Position numbers and translations under genes: made by a program
Part shown: positions 1 through 5,719 of the stretch, piece after piece
Layout: each line of letters starts with the position of its first letter
Position numbering within the stretch: the first letter of the stretch is position 1
Source: Thermoleophilia bacterium
GTDB taxonomy: Bacteria; Actinomycetota; Thermoleophilia; Gaiellales; SKUG01
Length of the DNA stretch: 7,219 nucleotides
NCBI GenBank assembly: GCA_007122215.1
Contig: SKUG01000143.1
Span: forward strand, 1 to 7,219
Direction: 5' to 3'
The notes under the pieces: model-generated
What the model saw: the letters and a program-made list of their open reading frames with translations, nothing else
Databases searched by the model: none
Told to the model about the DNA's origin: nothing

Positions 1-722
1 AGCCGGGGGCGCGGGGCCACGCCACGCAGGACGGTGCCGCCGGCCGCCTCGATCCGCACCCGTATCCGGACGGGGATGCCGGGGGCGATCACGGGCCTCC
101 AGCCCAGCGTGCCGCCGTCGGAGGACGTCGTCGGGGTGGGCTGCGTTGCGACGGTGGCCACGGGCTCGGCGGCCACCAGCTGCCCGATGGGGTGCATCCC
201 CTCCCCGGCGGCTGCAGCGGTGGCTGCCATCGGCTTCCAGCTGGACGGCTGGCCCGCGGCTGCAACCGCGGGCTGCCTGCCCGCCCCCGTGGAGATGCCG
301 AGCGCGCGGACGTGCTCGAGCTTCACGGCGAAGGTGTCAGCGCCATCTGCAGCCAGCCGCAGCTGCACCGGGGCCTCCAGCGGGTCCCGGGCGCCGGCAG
401 GCAGCGCCAGCGTGACCGTCAGCTGCAGCCCGTGGGGGTCCAGCGAGAGCCGGCGCACGACCTCGACGGCCCGCCCCGCAACGCTCGCCTGCTGCTCGAT
501 CGTGCAGCCGTCGGGCGCGTCCAGCCGCCGGGCCGTGGCCGGCAGTTCCCCGCCGATCGTGAGGACCATGCCCGACAGGCAGCGGGTGTCGTCGAACAGC
601 AGCCCCTGCCCGGGCCCGGCGATGTCCCCCTCGCGTGATGCCAGCAGGACCTGCCCGCCGGCGACGAGCTGGATGGGGGCCGCTGCAGGCAGGGGAGGTG
701 GCGGGGCGGGCATGGTCCCCAT
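1..722 (-). CDS. Glycogen debranching enzyme-like protein, N-terminal part (partial)
   Basis: The reading frame is open on the minus strand from an ATG at 722 to the window edge (about 240 codons; the 3' part is missing). Residues about 17-140 match the N-terminal beta-sandwich domain of bacterial amylo-alpha-1,6-glucosidases (GDE_N_bis type): a QLVAGGQVLLASREGDI strand, then GLLFDDTRCLSG (equivalent to the family's GLFxRDTRfLS), a GxELP turn and DTFAVKLEHVRA (family: DLFEVRG). The catalytic (alpha/alpha)6 domain that would remove alpha-1,6 branches from glycogen lies outside the window, so activity cannot be judged. Residues about 143-205 are a Pro/Ala/Thr-rich stretch where the family usually has ordered strands; GWRPVIAPGIPVRIRV then resumes the fold. 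A second ATG at 713 is an equally possible start, lying seven bases after TGTAAT; neither has a Shine-Dalgarno sequence. The gene is divergent from the helicase. Family assignment is fairly sure, enzymatic function is inferred. Confidence 0.78.
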   Translation of the reverse strand, partial: MGTMPAPPPPLPAAAPIQLVAGGQVLLASREGDIAGPGQGLLFDDTRCLSGMVLTIGGELPATARRLDAPDGCTIEQQASVAGRAVEVVRRLSLDPHGLQLTVTLALPAGARDPLEAPVQLRLAADGADTFAVKLEHVRALGISTGAGRQPAVAAAGQPSSWKPMAATAAAAGEGMHPIGQLVAAEPVATVATQPTPTTSSDGGTLGWRPVIAPGIPVRIRVRIEAAGGTVLRGVAPRPR

Positions 723-784
723 TACAGCAGGTCTGCAGCGCTGCGGGATGTCGGCACACACCGGTCACTACCTGCCTGCCCGGC

Positions 785-807
785 GTGTCGGCAGCGCCCG
801 CTACACT
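785..807 (+). promoter_or_regulatory. Probable DNA-damage-type (PafBC/RecA-NDp-like) promoter of the helicase gene
   Basis: GTGTCGGCA at 785-793 is followed by exactly 8 bases and then TACACT at 802-807. Mycobacterial RecA-independent damage-inducible promoters are described as TTGTCRGTG-N8-TANNNT. Here the central TGTCGG, the 8-base spacing and TANNNT all fit; positions 1, 8 and 9 of the upstream element differ (6 of 9 match). The -10 box lies 7 bases before the ATG at 815, so transcription should begin at or next to the start codon. Regulation by PafBC is inferred from the motif only. Confidence 0.6.
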
Positions 808-814
808 CGCTCCG

Positions 815-2785
815 ATGCCGGCCACCGCACCCACCGACGCTGTCACCGATCCGCTTGCCGGCCTCAACGACTCCCAGCGCGCAGCTGCCACGACCCTGTC
901 GGGCCCGGTCTGCATCCTCGCCGGGGCGGGCACCGGCAAGACGACCACCGTCACCGCCCGCATCGCCTGGCAGGTCCTCAGCGGCGCCCACGACCCGCGG
1001 GAGGTCCTCGCGGTGACCTTCACCCGCAAGGCCGCCGGGGAGCTGCGCGAGCGGCTGGCCCGCCACGGGGTGCGTGGCGTGGAGGCCCGCACCTTCCACG
1101 CAGCTGCCGGCTGGATGCTGCGCTTCCTGTGGGCCGAGTACACCGGGCGCGACCTGCCGATGCTCGCGCCGAGCAAGTACCCGCTCGTGGCACCGCTCGT
1201 GCGGCGGCTGCCGGGCCACTACCGCTACCGTCCCTCCCGTGACGTCGTCTCGGCGATCGAGTGGGGCAGCAACCGCATGGTGCCCCCCGCCGAGCTCTGT
1301 GACCGGCTCGAGGCCGCGGGGATCGAGCCGCCGCTGCCGGCAGACCTCATGGCCCGGGTCGCGGAGGGCTACGCCCAGGCCAAGGAGCAGGCCGGATGCA
1401 TCGACTACGAGGACATGCTCGTGATGTGTGCCGACCTGCTCGAGCAGCACGACCACGCGCGCCAGCGGATCCAGGGGCGATTTCGCACCTTCACCGTGGA
1501 CGAGTACCAGGACGTCAACCCGCTCCAGCAGCGCCTGCTCGATGCCTGGCTCGGTGACCGTGACGACATCTGCGTCGTCGGTGACGACCACCAGACCATC
1601 TACTCCTTCACCGGCGCCCGCGCCTCCTACCTGACCGGCTTTGCGCAGCGGTTCCCGCACGCGACCACGGTCACGCTCACCACCAACTACCGCTCCACGG
1701 GCGCGGTGCTCGGGCTGGCCAACGACCTGGCCCGGCGCCTGCAGGGCACCGACAAGCGGCTCGAGCCCACTGCCCCGGGGGGGCCGGAGCCCCAGGTCCA
1801 TCCCTGCCAGGGCAGCGACGACGAGGCGCGTCGGATCGCCCGGCGCTGCGTGGAGCTGCACGCCGAGGGCGTGCCTGCCGCCGAGATGGCGGTGCTCTAC
1901 CGGACCAACGACCAGTCCACCGGCTACGAGCAGGCACTCGTCCGTGCCGGGCTGCCCGTGCACGTGCGCGGCAAGGGCCTGCTCGAGCGGGATGCATTCC
2001 AGCAGCTGTCGCGGATGGTGCGACAGGGCAGCGCCGGCCATGGCGGGCTGGGGGAGGCCGTCGAGGCGGCTGCCACGCGCCTGGGCTGGGAGCCCGACGG
2101 TGACGGCTCGGGCGGCCAGGACGAGCAGGTCCGCCAGCGGGACCTCGCCACGCTCGTTGCCGCCGCCGGCGAGCTTGCCGGGCAGGACCCGATCGCCGAT
2201 GCGGCGACCTTCCTCGCGGCGATGCAGGAGCGCTTCGGGCATGCCGATGACCACTCTGGCGTGCAGCTGATGAGCATCCACGCTGCCAAGGGGCTCGAGT
2301 ACGACGCGGTCTTCCTGCCGGCGCTCAACGAGGGCGTGCTGCCCCATGCCCGGGGTCGCCAGCGTGCGCCGGTGGAGGAGGAGAAGCGCCTGCTGTTCGT
2401 GGGCATCACGCGGGCCCGGCGGCACCTCTGGCTGTCGTGGGACGACACGGCGCGCAAGGGACCATCGAGCTTCCTCGTCGAGCTCGGGCTCGTGCGGGCA
2501 CCCAGCGCACGGGAGCGCAGCCGCGCCAGCCGCACGCGAACGGATCCCACCGAGGGAATGTCGCCGGCCGATGCGCAGCTGTTCGAGGACCTGCGCCGCT
2601 GGCGCAGCGTCGCCGCCGACGACCAGCCTGCCTACGTGGTCTTCAGCAACCGTACGCTCGCCGAGATCGCCACCCGGCGCCCGGCCTCATCGGACGAGCT
2701 GCTGTCCTGCAGCGGGGTCGGCCAGGAGAAGCTCGCGCGCTACGGTGCCGACGTCCTCGCCACGGTGCGTGCCGCCAGCTCATAG
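815..2785 (+). CDS. uvrD2: ATP-dependent DNA helicase, UvrD2-like (SF1A, with HRDC domain)
   Basis: A 656-residue superfamily 1A 3'-5' DNA helicase, expected to unwind DNA during repair and replication in the cytoplasm. All motifs are present: Q motif LNDSQRAA (17-24), Walker A AGAGTGKT (36-43), Ia VTFTRKAAGEL (67-77), Ib TFH (93-95), Walker B DEYQD (229-233), III VGDDHQTIYSFTGA (255-268), IV NYRS (291-294), V QLMSIHAAKGLE (484-495) and VI VGITRAR (529-535). Residues about 583-652 form an HRDC domain (FEDLRRWR, CSGVGQEKLARYG). The YSFTGA form of motif III and the terminal HRDC domain point to UvrD2 rather than UvrD1/PcrA. Actinobacterial UvrD2 normally carries a CxxC...CxxC zinc-type module between helicase core and HRDC; here residues about 545-582 contain no cysteine. 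The frame is open upstream to 635, but the ATG at 815 is preferred because the conserved protein starts there and a -10 box sits 7 bases upstream. The last 46 bp overlap the opposite-strand gene. Confidence 0.93.
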   Translation: MPATAPTDAVTDPLAGLNDSQRAAATTLSGPVCILAGAGTGKTTTVTARIAWQVLSGAHDPREVLAVTFTRKAAGELRERLARHGVRGVEARTFHAAAGWMLRFLWAEYTGRDLPMLAPSKYPLVAPLVRRLPGHYRYRPSRDVVSAIEWGSNRMVPPAELCDRLEAAGIEPPLPADLMARVAEGYAQAKEQAGCIDYEDMLVMCADLLEQHDHARQRIQGRFRTFTVDEYQDVNPLQQRLLDAWLGDRDDICVVGDDHQTIYSFTGARASYLTGFAQRFPHATTVTLTTNYRSTGAVLGLANDLARRLQGTDKRLEPTAPGGPEPQVHPCQGSDDEARRIARRCVELHAEGVPAAEMAVLYRTNDQSTGYEQALVRAGLPVHVRGKGLLERDAFQQLSRMVRQGSAGHGGLGEAVEAAATRLGWEPDGDGSGGQDEQVRQRDLATLVAAAGELAGQDPIADAATFLAAMQERFGHADDHSGVQLMSIHAAKGLEYDAVFLPALNEGVLPHARGRQRAPVEEEKRLLFVGITRARRHLWLSWDDTARKGPSSFLVELGLVRAPSARERSRASRTRTDPTEGMSPADAQLFEDLRRWRSVAADDQPAYVVFSNRTLAEIATRRPASSDELLSCSGVGQEKLARYGADVLATVRAASS

Positions 2786-3744
2786 CTGCCGTGCTGCTGC
2801 AGCTGGTCGAGCCGCAGCAGGACACCATCGAGGAACCTTCGCTCCTGCAGCATGCCCAGCGCCGGGCCCAGCGTGTCGCGGCGGTCCGCAGCGGCCCGGC
2901 GCAGCGCCCGGTGGGCGCGGCGGATGCCCCGTCGGTCAGCAGCGCGCAGCACCTCCACGGTTGCAGGGTCGAGCACGACCCGACCACCGTCGCTAGCCTC
3001 GTGCAGCCATGGCTTCAGCCGTGGTGCCAGCACGCTGCCACCGGCGCGCTCGCCGAAGCCGATGTTGCCATGGTCGATCAGCACCACCTGCCCGCGGACG
3101 GCATCGACGATGCCGTTCGCGCCGTTGCGGTCCGGGTTGGCCAGCAGGTAGTCGAACGCGCCGGCCAGCTCGCGATCCACCCGTGCGCGTGCCGCCACCT
3201 CGAGGGGATCCATGTCCGGCACGCGCACCTCCCAGCCACGACGCAGCGCCGTCTCGAGCGCTGCCGGGGAGCTGATCTGCGCATCGAGGAACGTGTGCCC
3301 GTCGATGAAGGGCATCGCCACGCTGCCGTCTGCCCGGGGAGCAACCGGCACGGCCAGGTGGTCGACCCCCACCGAGCGGGCGATGCCCCAGGCAAACCGT
3401 TCCTGTGCGGGCTGCGCGAAGACCGGCTTGATCACCGCGTCGACCGCTCCGGAGCCATCGGCCAGCAGCACGCGGGGCAGCGGGCCGTTCATGCCGGCTC
3501 CTGCCAGCGTGGTCCGCGGGCCAGCCTCCTGGCCGCGGGCCAGCAGTCGCTCCAGCCCGTCCAGCGCGTCCGGGCGTGGCCGCCGGGCCAGCAGCCTGGA
3601 GCCCTCGAGCACGTCGATCGCCTGCATGCCATCGGGCAGGGGCGGTGCCACGGCCGTGATCCGGGGGATCCCCCGGGGCGCAGCCTCGACCCACGGCACC
3701 TTGCCCGCGTGTGCGGCAGCGCCCGCGAGCGCAGGAAAGCCCAT
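2740..3744 (-). CDS. Kinase-fold protein of unknown function (PI3/4-kinase-like or SCO1664-like)
   Basis: A 334-residue soluble protein without signal peptide or membrane segment. It shows the landmarks of a protein/lipid-kinase fold: K106 in AVIKPV (ATP-anchoring lysine position), E115 opening the helix ERFAWGIARSVGVDHL, a hinge-like MPFIDG (144-149), the catalytic-loop-like FDYLLANPDRNGAN with D205 and N210, and D224 in VVLIDHGNIGF (the DFG-type metal aspartate). The DR..N followed by IDHG layout resembles PI3/PI4-kinase-related and SCO1664-type actinobacterial proteins more than Ser/Thr kinases. The substrate is unknown; the C-terminal ~90 residues are Arg/Leu-rich helix. Start: ATG at 3744 has GGTGG four bases upstream; ATG at 3762 (six residues longer) is the alternative. 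It is divergent from the DtxR gene, and its 3' end runs 46 bp into the helicase gene, ending at TAG 2742-2740. The fold is likely; a HipA-like or other atypical kinase is also possible. Confidence 0.72.
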   Translation of the reverse strand: MGFPALAGAAAHAGKVPWVEAAPRGIPRITAVAPPLPDGMQAIDVLEGSRLLARRPRPDALDGLERLLARGQEAGPRTTLAGAGMNGPLPRVLLADGSGAVDAVIKPVFAQPAQERFAWGIARSVGVDHLAVPVAPRADGSVAMPFIDGHTFLDAQISSPAALETALRRGWEVRVPDMDPLEVAARARVDRELAGAFDYLLANPDRNGANGIVDAVRGQVVLIDHGNIGFGERAGGSVLAPRLKPWLHEASDGGRVVLDPATVEVLRAADRRGIRRAHRALRRAAADRRDTLGPALGMLQERRFLDGVLLRLDQLQQHGSYELAARTVARTSAP

Positions 3745-3770
3745 CAGTCCACCAGGTCCCATCCCCGGTG

Positions 3771-3776
3771 TATCGT
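3771..3776 (+). promoter_or_regulatory. Possible -10 box (TATCGT) for the DtxR-family gene
   Basis: TATCGT fits TANNNT and is the only such hexamer I see on the plus strand between the two divergent genes. No convincing -35 element lies 16-18 bases upstream. It would give a leader of roughly 95 bases, enough to contain the hairpins near the ribosome binding site. No iron-box-like palindrome was recognised in this region. Confidence 0.25.
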
Positions 3777-3850
3777 GGCGGTGGCAGGCGTCGGTTCCAC
3801 GGCCGCAGGCGCACCTCGCGCGGCGTTCGGGGCGCCGACCCGTGAGGATG

Positions 3851-3873
3851 GGTGGCAACCCACCAGGAGGTGG
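3851..3873 (+). promoter_or_regulatory. Ribosome binding site inside two competing hairpins
   Basis: The Shine-Dalgarno sequence AGGAGG at 3865-3870 lies 8 bases before the ATG at 3879 and fixes that start. Around it GGTGG (3851-3855), CCACC (3860-3864) and GGTGG (3869-3873) are separated by four bases each. CCACC can pair with the left copy (loop CAAC), leaving the ribosome site open, or with the right copy (loop AGGA), burying part of it. The pairing is directly visible; a regulatory role is inferred. Confidence 0.45.
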
Positions 3874-3878
3874 ACGGC

Positions 3879-4631
3879 ATGGTTCGGCATACACAGGACG
3901 AGTACCTGCGGGCGATCTGGAAGCTCTCCTTCCCGCTGGGGGAGTTCATGGCCGCGCGCCCCGGCCCGAAGCCGACCGCCCCTGCACGCATCGCGGAGCT
4001 GCTCGACGTCTCCCGCGCCTCGGTCGGCGAGATGCTCGGGCGGCTCGAGCAGGCCGGCCTGGTCAGCCGCGGCGAGCGCAAGGAGGCGCTGCTCACCCCT
4101 GCCGGACGGATCCAGGCGATGAGCGCCGTGCGCCGCCACCGCATCGCCGAGTCGTTCGTGGTCGACATGCTCGGCTACGACGCTGCCTACGCGCACGATC
4201 GTGCCAGCCGGATGGCAGAGGCCCTCGACGACGATGCGATCGAGCGGCTCTTCCAGCGCCTGGGGGCCCCGGAGCGCTGCCCACACGGATTCCCCACCGA
4301 TCCAGACCACGAGCTGCGCGAGAACCCGACCCTCGTGCCGGCGGCCGATGCTGCCGAGGACGAGGCGCTCGTCCTGGTCCGGGTCGATGCGCGGGCCTGC
4401 GAGCTGCGCGAGCGGCTCGAGCGGGCGTCGATCACGCTCCAGGACCCGGTGCGCGTCACCTGCGAGGGGGACGTCCACCAGCTGTCCGGGCCGTCGGGCC
4501 AGCGCATCGATCTCGCACCTGCCGACCTCGAGCAGCTGGCAGTCCGTCGCGAGGGCGTGCCGGCGGTACCTGCCGAGGCCGCCTGCTGGGCGAGCACGGT
4601 GGCAGCTGGCGAAGCCCGGGATGATGCCTGA
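3879..4631 (+). CDS. DtxR-family metal-dependent transcriptional regulator with altered primary metal site
   Basis: A 250-residue DtxR/IdeR/MntR-family repressor-type protein. Residues 3-78 are the N-terminal winged helix (HTQDEYLRAIWKL, then ARIAELLDVSRASVGEMLGRLEQAGLV), with about ten extra residues (18-32) before the recognition helices. Residues 80-142 are the dimerisation and metal domain (RRHRIAESFVVDMLG, CPHG at 134-137) and about 165-225 an SH3/FeoA-like domain; a short tail follows. By alignment with DtxR, the ancillary site is kept (H87, E91, H106 for H79, E83, H98), but primary-site residues M10, C102, E105 and H106 become E8, S110, A113 and E114. The protein may bind another metal, only one ion, or none. 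Start ATG 3879 is fixed by AGGAGG 8 bases upstream; an in-frame GTG at 3852 is less likely. It is divergent from the kinase-fold gene and 94 bp upstream of the LPFTG gene. No recognisable metal transporter gene is in view. Confidence 0.9.
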   Translation: MVRHTQDEYLRAIWKLSFPLGEFMAARPGPKPTAPARIAELLDVSRASVGEMLGRLEQAGLVSRGERKEALLTPAGRIQAMSAVRRHRIAESFVVDMLGYDAAYAHDRASRMAEALDDDAIERLFQRLGAPERCPHGFPTDPDHELRENPTLVPAADAAEDEALVLVRVDARACELRERLERASITLQDPVRVTCEGDVHQLSGPSGQRIDLAPADLEQLAVRREGVPAVPAEAACWASTVAAGEARDDA

Positions 4632-4666
4632 GCGCCAGCGCGCGTGCAGCCCTGGCTGACAGGTCG

Positions 4667-4696
4667 TTGACGGGCGCCCACCTCGCGACGCATGCT
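4667..4696 (+). promoter_or_regulatory. Possible promoter of the LPFTG protein gene
   Basis: TTGACG at 4667-4672 fits a -35 element (5 of 6 to TTGACA) and CATGCT at 4691-4696, 18 bases later, is a weak -10 element. It lies in the 94-bp gap after the DtxR-family gene, so the LPFTG gene may be transcribed on its own as well as by read-through. The leader would be about 20 bases and would include the AGGA ribosome site at 4715-4718. Confidence 0.35.
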
Positions 4697-4725
4697 GGAG
4701 GCACCACTCCCTTCAGGACCCTCGG

Positions 4726-5352
4726 ATGACGACCCCCACCAGCAATCGCCCGGGCCGGGCGCAGCCCCGCCGCAGCCGACGATGCGCCCGGCCATGGCTC
4801 GCGGCCCCGACGATCATTGCCATGGCCCTGCTGCTGGTCCCTGCGGCAGGGGCAGCACCGACAGCCGCAGGCGCCCCGTCCCTGCCCGAGGCTGCCAGCT
4901 CGGTCGCTGCCAGCGACCAGCCGCCGTCGCAGGAGACGGTGGCCGACATCGCGGTGGAGTTCGCTCCGGACGCGACCCGGGCAACCATCAGCTCCACCGC
5001 AGGACGGCTCCGCTACGCGCTGGTCGACTGCGATGGCGTCGAGCACCCTGCCCGCGAGGTGTCGGGGCCGGGTGGTGCCGGCCCCGTGGACATCGGTCCC
5101 TACCCCGCAGGCATCGCAACGCTCAGCGTGACCTCGCAGGGAACCACCCGGACCGAGGGCCGTCCCTGTCGTGGCGAGCGCGGTACTCGGGCGACGGATG
5201 CGGTGCCCGCCGGCAGCCTCCCCTTCACCGGGGGCGACCTCTGGGTGGCAGCCGGCCTGGGCATCCTGCTGGTTGCCACCGGGATGGGGCTGATCTTCTG
5301 GGGGCGACCATCGCGGGCGCCTCGGGCGGGGGCATCGACGGATCCGAGCTGA
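4726..5352 (+). CDS. Small exported protein with C-terminal LPFTG sorting signal
   Basis: A 208-residue secreted protein of unknown function. The N-terminus is a signal peptide: an Arg-rich region (residues 9-22), a hydrophobic core (25-41) and a likely cleavage near residue 44 in the AAGA/AP stretch. Residues 45-70 are a Pro/Ala/Ser linker, 71-150 a small, probably beta-rich domain with two cysteines (C102, C148) that could form a disulfide. The C-terminus is a complete cell-wall sorting signal: LPFTG (165-169), a hydrophobic segment (171-192) and a tail starting GRPSRAPR. A sortase would be expected to cut between T and G and attach the protein to the cell wall; no sortase gene lies in the window. 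If uncut, the protein would stay membrane-anchored by this segment. Start ATG 4726 is supported by AGGA at 4715-4718, 7 bases upstream. The mature domain matches nothing I recognise. Confidence 0.85.
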   Translation: MTTPTSNRPGRAQPRRSRRCARPWLAAPTIIAMALLLVPAAGAAPTAAGAPSLPEAASSVAASDQPPSQETVADIAVEFAPDATRATISSTAGRLRYALVDCDGVEHPAREVSGPGGAGPVDIGPYPAGIATLSVTSQGTTRTEGRPCRGERGTRATDAVPAGSLPFTGGDLWVAAGLGILLVATGMGLIFWGRPSRAPRAGASTDPS

Positions 5353-5385
5353 CCGGGCTCCACGCCTCACTGCCGTTCCGGGCCG

Positions 5386-5443
5386 TGGGGGAACCTGCTC
5401 CCATTGGTGGGGACGACCGGATCGGCCGCCCCCACCGAGGGGG
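5386..5443 (+). terminator. Overlapping GC-rich hairpins after the LPFTG gene, possible terminator
   Basis: Three stem-loops can form 34-91 bases after the stop codon: TGGGGG (5386-5391) with CTCCCA (5398-5403, one G-U pair); GGTGGGG (5406-5412) with CCCCACC (5430-5436); and CCCCC (5429-5433) with GGGGG (5439-5443) around the loop ACCGA. The last two use the same C-run and exclude each other. No T-run follows, so this would be a U-less terminator of the kind often proposed in actinobacteria, or a different regulatory structure. Confidence 0.35.
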
Positions 5444-5705
5444 AGAACGACGGCCCGCTGCATCGGCGTCCTTGCCGTCACCGTTGGTTGCCGCCCGCGG
5501 TGGCTGAAGTCCATCCAGCTGTCTGCAGCGAGGTGCCCACAGGGTGGGCCCCGTCGTAACCTGGTCTCGTCCCGGGGAGGGGGGAACTCTGGGCCAGGTG
5601 CGGACAGTCTGTCAGCGCCCGCTGCCACGGGCAACGCCACCGCCGCCCAGCGGCCGGACCATGCCACGCCGCTGGCCCAGGTGGGCTCGCGGCCGCCCGT
5701 GGAGG

Positions 5706-5711
5706 TAACCT
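5706..5711 (+). promoter_or_regulatory. Probable -10 box (TAACCT) giving a leaderless mRNA
   Basis: TAACCT fits TANNNT and ends 8 bases before the ATG at 5720, the spacing expected if transcription starts at or within a base or two of the start codon. No good -35 element is seen. The GGAGGT at 5701-5706 is 13 bases from the ATG, too far for a normal ribosome site, although AGGGG directly abuts the ATG. Confidence 0.45.
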
Positions 5712-5719
5712 GACAGGGG

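Larger units (their letters stand above)
5353..5719. other. 367-bp intergenic region rich in inverted repeats
   Basis: I see no convincing gene here; frames open across it are low-complexity shadows. Beyond the hairpins at 5386-5443 it holds GCCCAC/GTGGGC (5535-5549, 3-base loop), the 11-base palindrome GACAGTCTGTC (5603-5613), GCCCG/CGGGC (5617-5632), CCAGCGGC/GCCGCTGG (5647-5675, 8 bp) and GCCCA/TGGGC (5675-5686). GTAACCTG occurs twice, at 5556-5563 and 5705-5712. The second copy overlaps the likely -10 box of the downstream gene; the first could be a second promoter or start a small RNA. Confidence 0.5.

Noticed and set aside
635..814. Upstream extension of the helicase to 635
   Set aside because: The extra 60 residues are low complexity, overlap the opposite gene, and lie upstream of a well-placed -10 box.
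34..1242. Long plus-strand open frame at the left end
   Set aside because: It crosses the divergent promoter region and two real genes in other frames; its translation is Ser/Pro/Arg-rich with no family resemblance.
722..2425. Long minus-strand frame opposite the helicase
   Set aside because: It is the antisense of a gene with every helicase motif in place; the translation shows no domain.
3762..3894. Longer start (3894) for the kinase-fold protein
   Set aside because: It would run through the divergent promoter region and past the DtxR start, with a Cys/Arg-rich sequence unlike the rest of the protein.
5380..5570. Possible c-di-AMP (ydaO-type) or cobalamin riboswitch
   Set aside because: GGGGGAACC and GTCGTAACC resemble pieces of the ydaO consensus and GGGGAACTC a piece of a cobalamin element, but the other conserved blocks are missing or out of order, and the next gene starts over 150 bases further on.
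5598..5708. Small plus-strand ORF of 36 codons (GTG start)
   Set aside because: Arg/Pro-rich translation typical of noncoding GC-rich DNA, no ribosome site at proper distance, and it overlaps inverted repeats and the promoter of the next gene.
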